In this document: piece after piece, positions 60,560 through 64,000 of the stretch | Layout of the letters: each line of letters starts with the position of its first letter | Numbering within the stretch: the stretch's first letter is position 1 | Assembly: GCF_002591895.1 (NCBI RefSeq) | Contig: NZ_NISX01000022.1 | Span: forward strand, 1 to 64,000 | Source: Lacimicrobium alkaliphilum | GTDB taxonomy: Bacteria > Pseudomonadota > Gammaproteobacteria > Enterobacterales > Alteromonadaceae | Reading direction: 5' to 3' | DNA length: 64,000 nucleotides | Notes under the pieces: generated by a model | Database searches by the model: none | What the model was told of the DNA's origin: nothing | What the model saw: only the letters and a program-made list of their open reading frames with translations | Position numbers and translations under genes: made by a program

Positions 60560-61716
60560 GTCTCAAACTTCAGGTCGTAAAAGGCCTTGGTCGATATTAA
60601 ATCCTTTGTTTTCAGAACCTTGATAATAGCGTCGCTGGCTTGCCCTTGCCCATAAGGATTTACGGTTTGACGACATTGTTGCCGGAAGTCGTCGCTCAGT
60701 GCTGTTTTTAAACCACTGTCGATGGCATCGTAGCTGATATCACAATGTAAAACTGAAGATGCAGATATTCGACCCAACTGCCTTGATCCTATATTCAAAG
60801 TCGGTACCTTTAGTGTCGGCACTTCGGTGATGCCACTTGAGGAATTTCCGATGACAACTTGTGCATGACGGACTGCAGACAGATACCTCAAGGTTCCCAG
60901 GGATTTTACTGCCACGACTTTGGTCGGATTCTGAGCCTGGCACGTTTCTATCATCTTGATCAGTGCCCGTCCGCCGTTGTCGGCATTTGGGTAGGTCAGT
61001 AAAACCTGATGTTGAGGATAATTGTCTAAAACCTCCAGTACGTTACGAAAAGCCGTAATAGAATCTTCCTCGCCACTGGTAACCGGATGATAAGTTACCA
61101 GAAAGTAAGGTGAGGATAAGGTTCCACCCAAAGACTCAGACAGCTCGCTTTGAGACAATAATGGAGTCTGAGTTATGTGGTCCAGTCCCACGGCACCCAC
61201 ATTAAAAACCCGCTCTGGCGCCTCGCCAAGCTGAATGACTCTGTTGCGGTATGTGTCTGTTGCCACAAAGTGCCAGGTGGCCATTTTGGTAAGGGCATGG
61301 CGTATGCTGTCATCATAGGCTCCCTGAGTTAATTCGCCGCCGTGTATGTGGCACATTGGAATGGACATCACCAGAGCGGTTTGAGCAATAGCAAGTGTTT
61401 CAAAGCGATCACCCAGGATCACCAGGCAATCTGGTGATAAGCGGTTTAGTGCGTCAGCAAATCCAACAATGCCTATGCCCATGGACTTGGCGATACCCAC
61501 AGAAGTATCCGACGACAATAGCATTTCAACCCGGGCATCAATGCTGAAGCCGTCCCTGACTATTGACTTCCATGTATCGCCAAATTCCGGCGAGAGGTGG
61601 CCACCTGATACGATGAGCTGTAAGGTGAGATCCGGATCCTTCTCAATGCCTTTTAACAGATAATACAACAGCCCATAATCTGCACGTGTTCCCGTAAAAA
61701 CTGCTATTTTTTTCAT
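60556..61716 (-). CDS. legG: NDP-sugar 2-epimerase (hydrolysing) LegG (NeuC family)
   Basis: The 386-residue GT-B-like enzyme removes the nucleotide and inverts C2 of the diacetamido sugar. It has the family motifs FTGTRADYGLLYYLL, the CHIHGGELTQGAYDDSIRHA region, LVTYHPVTSGEEDSI and VIGNSSSGITEVPTL with the uracil/nucleotide-binding loop. Length is typical for LegG/NeuC (about 380). Its ATG overlaps the stop of the 48-codon frame at 61713-61859, which lies where legC and legH are expected. Confidence 0.9.
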   Translation of the reverse strand: MKKIAVFTGTRADYGLLYYLLKGIEKDPDLTLQLIVSGGHLSPEFGDTWKSIVRDGFSIDARVEMLLSSDTSVGIAKSMGIGIVGFADALNRLSPDCLVILGDRFETLAIAQTALVMSIPMCHIHGGELTQGAYDDSIRHALTKMATWHFVATDTYRNRVIQLGEAPERVFNVGAVGLDHITQTPLLSQSELSESLGGTLSSPYFLVTYHPVTSGEEDSITAFRNVLEVLDNYPQHQVLLTYPNADNGGRALIKMIETCQAQNPTKVVAVKSLGTLRYLSAVRHAQVVIGNSSSGITEVPTLKVPTLNIGSRQLGRISASSVLHCDISYDAIDSGLKTALSDDFRQQCRQTVNPYGQGQASDAIIKVLKTKDLISTKAFYDLKFET

Positions 61717-61859
61717 CGGTGCACCAGCTTTAACTTATCTGAGAAACGGGTAAGTAATCTAAACCGGTCATTTTTGAAACCTGCTGATTTATCGTTTGCC
61801 CGCCAGCCTGTTCCTAATATTTTTGATGCAGACAACAGCAGGCTTGTTGTTTCAGACAT
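61713..61859 (-). CDS. 48-residue open frame between legB and legG (possible deletion scar)
   Basis: An ATG at 61859 overlaps the last codons of legB, and the TGA at 61713-61715 overlaps the legG start, the stop/start pattern of real coupled genes. The 48-residue product (starting MSETTSLLLSASKILG, ending DKLKLVHR) matches no family I recognise and is too small for LegC or LegH. It may be a true small gene or the residue of an in-frame deletion that joined the start of legC to the end of another gene. Confidence 0.4.
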   Translation of the reverse strand: MSETTSLLLSASKILGTGWRANDKSAGFKNDRFRLLTRFSDKLKLVHR

Positions 61860-62838
61860 TGTAAATATTAGCCTTGTACCTTTGCAGATTTTCATCTTTA
61901 GTGAACCAGTCAATGGTTTTCCTGAGCCCGCTTTTCAAATCATGAGCGGGTTTAAAGCCCGTCAGCTCCTGCAACTTGCTGCTATCTCCCCATAAACGAT
62001 AAACCTCGGACGTTCCGGGACGAAGTCGTTGTTGATCAGTCAGAAATGTTACCTTGCTCTTCATTAGCTCGCGCAGCAGATTCAAGGTATCTCCAATAGA
62101 GATTTCGCTACCAGACGCAATATTCAGCGTTTCTCCCAGGGTCTTATCGGATTCTGACAGAGCTAACAATGCAGCACAGGTATCTTCTACATAATTGAAG
62201 TCACGGGTGGGGGTAACATCCCCTAACTTTATACTATCCATGCCTTTGGCTATCTGGGTAATGATTGTTGGGATAACTGCCCGGGCTGACTGTCTTGGCC
62301 CATAAGTATTGAATGGGCGGGCTATGGTAACTGGTAAGCCGAAAGCGTGATAGAAACTCATGGCCATGCTGTCAGCCCCGATTTTTGAAGCACTGTAAGG
62401 GGATTGTGGCTGTAAAGGATGCATCTCATCAATAGGCACATATTGGGCTGTGCCATAGACTTCGCTGGTCGATGTATGAACGACCCTCTTTACGTCATTA
62501 TCCAGTGCCGCCTGACAGATGTTCAGGGTGCCCTGAACATTTGTTTCCACATAACTGGCAGGAGCCTTGTATGAGTATGGGATAGCGATCAATGCGGCCA
62601 GATGAAATACTCTATCTGTCTTTTCAGTGATTTTCCGACAAAAAAATGGATCCCGGATGTCTCCGCTCACCACTTCGATATCATCAAGACAATGGATACT
62701 GTCCAGCCAGCCCCAACTATTCTGGGAATCATATTGTGTCAGTGCGCGGACATTAAAACCTTTTGCAACAAGTAACTCGGCCAAATGAGAGCCGATAAAA
62801 CCATCCGCCCCGGTGATAAGTACATTTTCCACTGACAA
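61852..62838 (-). CDS. legB: NAD-dependent 4,6-dehydratase LegB
   Basis: The start is a TTG at 62838 placed by AGGAG six bases before it and by the protein opening MSVENVLITGADGFIGS; no ATG is available nearby. The 328-residue extended SDR has VLITGADGFIGSHLAELL, the TSTSEVYGTAQYVPIDEMHP motif, YSASKIGADSMA with the Y-x-x-x-K pair and the LegB-type C terminus (LRPGTSEVYRLWGDSSKLQ). It would convert an NDP-GlcNAc to the 4-keto-6-deoxy sugar with retention. The aminotransferase legC that normally follows is missing. Confidence 0.9.
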   Translation of the reverse strand: MSVENVLITGADGFIGSHLAELLVAKGFNVRALTQYDSQNSWGWLDSIHCLDDIEVVSGDIRDPFFCRKITEKTDRVFHLAALIAIPYSYKAPASYVETNVQGTLNICQAALDNDVKRVVHTSTSEVYGTAQYVPIDEMHPLQPQSPYSASKIGADSMAMSFYHAFGLPVTIARPFNTYGPRQSARAVIPTIITQIAKGMDSIKLGDVTPTRDFNYVEDTCAALLALSESDKTLGETLNIASGSEISIGDTLNLLRELMKSKVTFLTDQQRLRPGTSEVYRLWGDSSKLQELTGFKPAHDLKSGLRKTIDWFTKDENLQRYKANIYNV

Positions 62839-63049
62839 TTGTCTCCTGGTTTCATTTTTGCCACTCTCGCAGCTATCGGTTTCACTGGTCAATACTCTAC
62901 CGCAGCCCCTGTTTTTCCGCCAGTACGAGGATCTGAGCATGTAACTTGTTATCGTTATTTTTGAATGAAGCTGAAGGAATTCGATTCACAGTTTAGAATC
63001 AGCACAAAGTTATACAACACAACGCCACGGTATTAAATGTTATATCTTA

Positions 63050-63065
63050 TGGGGCGCTTGCTGCT
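63050..63065 (+). promoter_or_regulatory. Possible sigma-54 promoter of flagellin gene 5
   Basis: TGGGGCGCTTGCTGCT has GG and GC at the correct 10-base spacing and nine of the twelve informative sigma-54 positions. It lies 55 bases before the start codon. No sigma-28 promoter was seen here. Confidence 0.4.
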
Positions 63066-63120
63066 TACTTTCTAACCACCATTCTGCTATTCTTATGGGC
63101 ATAGGTAGAAGGGGTAGATT

Positions 63121-63921
63121 ATGTTAGAAATCAATACGAAGTCCAATGCATCAATATTGCAGCAGGTGCAGAACAAGCAGGAGAGCCTGTTTGAAAAACT
63201 GGCCTCGGGCAAACGTGTTAACAGTGCGGCTGATGACTCTGCGGCGCAGCAGATTATTGACAGGCTAACGTCCCAGACGACAGGGTTACGCCAGGCTTAC
63301 AATAATGCCTATGATGGCGTGTCACTGGCACAGGTGGCTGAAGGTGGGTTGTCGGGTATCTCCGATGGCGTCAACCGAATCCGCGAGTTATCCATTCAGG
63401 CCGGTAACGGTATTTTGTCTGACTCAGATCGTGATGCACTGCAAAAAGAAGTGTCGCAAATCCAGCAGGAAATCACCGATACTATTGACCGTACTGAATT
63501 CGCTGGTAAGCCGCTGCTAAGCGCAGAAGGTGAGATCAATTTTCAGGTGGGCGCTAATGCAGGCCAGAATATCAGCGTTGCCACAAAGGATGTCGCCAGT
63601 AGCCTGAACGATATTCTGAATGTTGATATCAGCACTTCTCAGGGCGCATCCGATGCCCTTGAAGTTGCCGATAATGCCGTGGAAACCGTGGGGCAGGCTC
63701 GTGCCGATTTGGGTGCCACTCAGAACCAGCTAGAGAGTGCGGCACGTAATCTGGCCAACAGCGAAGTGAATGTGGCAGCAGCGAAAGGCCGTATTCAGGA
63801 CACAGATTACGCACAGGCAACTTCACAGCAGGCAGCTAATGATGTTTTAGGCCAGGCGTCTTTGTCTGTGCAGGCGCAGGCCAATCAACAAAAAGGCCAG
63901 GTGCTGGCACTGTTGAGCTGA
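63121..63921 (+). CDS. Divergent flagellin 5
   Basis: The 266-residue flagellin-family protein lies at the far end of the glycosylation island. It has D0/D1 signatures (LEINTKSNASILQQVQN, LFEKLASGKRVNSAADDSA, and RIQDTDYAQATSQQAANDVL) but differs widely from flagellins 1-4. Differences include the MLEINTKSN start in place of [12 protein letters not shown] and SQQAAND in place of AELTRNQ. The short middle is like the others. It may be a minor or specialised filament subunit. It has its own upstream region and a strong terminator. Confidence 0.9.
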   Translation: MLEINTKSNASILQQVQNKQESLFEKLASGKRVNSAADDSAAQQIIDRLTSQTTGLRQAYNNAYDGVSLAQVAEGGLSGISDGVNRIRELSIQAGNGILSDSDRDALQKEVSQIQQEITDTIDRTEFAGKPLLSAEGEINFQVGANAGQNISVATKDVASSLNDILNVDISTSQGASDALEVADNAVETVGQARADLGATQNQLESAARNLANSEVNVAAAKGRIQDTDYAQATSQQAANDVLGQASLSVQAQANQQKGQVLALLS

Positions 63922-63943
63922 TAGAGCAAACTTTACACATTAT

Positions 63944-63971
63944 AAAGGCCGCTTCTGCGGCCTTTGTTTTA
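63944..63971 (+). terminator. Terminator of flagellin gene 5
   Basis: AAAGGCCGC (63944-63952), TTCT, GCGGCCTTT (63957-63965) is a perfect 9-bp hairpin followed by GTTTT. Confidence 0.9.
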
Positions 63972-64000
63972 TGTGGTTTTCAATACAGCTTATTTCTTCA

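Overview
The window looks like a chromosomal segment of a marine gammaproteobacterium with a single sheathless or sheathed polar flagellum, most likely an Alteromonadales/Alteromonadaceae member. This rests on FlgT and FlgP (H-ring parts known from Vibrio-type sodium-driven polar flagella), the CheV-CheR pair beside flgA, sigma-54 and sigma-28 type flagellar promoters, and a flagellin/flaG/fliD/fliS block followed directly by a Maf-type flagellin glycosyltransferase. The species assignment is inference from gene order and cannot be proved from the window.

Layout. 1-641 is one end of an IS66-family element (tnpC start, tnpB, outer end). A tRNA-Arg(CCT) follows at 892-966. 1096-6707 holds flgT, flgP, flgN, flgM, flgA, cheV and cheR. 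6808-9788 is flgBCDE behind a perfect-match sigma-54 promoter. A foreign-looking gene for a 598-residue secreted repeat protein (10301-12097) splits the rod/hook operon. It is flanked by duplicated terminators and REP/MITE-like repeats. flgFGHIJKL then resumes (12420-20263) behind a second sigma-54 promoter. A sialidase-like gene (20796-21758, minus) and four flagellin paralogues in the order I-II-II-I follow, then flaG, fliD, fliS and a fliT-like gene.

From 29948 to 62838 the window is a flagellin-glycosylation island. A large Maf glycosyltransferase leads into a complete pseudaminic acid pathway (pseB, C, F, I, G, H). This is interrupted by a GT9-like gene and by a GxxExxY nuclease-like cassette embedded in palindromic repeats. 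Next come an acyl carrier protein, an adenylating ligase and a FabG-like reductase (probably supplying an acyl group), then two CDP-glycerol-transferase-like proteins and a KpsS-like protein. A tailoring block (48293-55971) has several methyltransferases, a GT2, a PhyH oxygenase, a polysialyltransferase/GT52-like protein and a Rieske plus metallo-beta-lactamase protein. The last strongly resembles animal CMP-N-acetylneuraminate hydroxylase (CMAH). On the minus strand, legB, legG, legI, ptmE, a Gfo/Idh oxidoreductase, legF and ptmA encode a legionaminic acid pathway that lacks legC and legH. A fifth, divergent flagellin with a strong terminator closes the window.

How it works together (inference): the flagellar genes build the filament; Pse and Leg enzymes make CMP-activated nonulosonic acids. 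The oxygenases, methyltransferases and acyl module would decorate those sugars or a short glycan, and Maf plus the sialyltransferase-like proteins would put them on flagellin. The most noteworthy item is the CMAH-like gene at 53499-55190, which suggests N-glycolyl nonulosonic acids on a bacterial flagellum.
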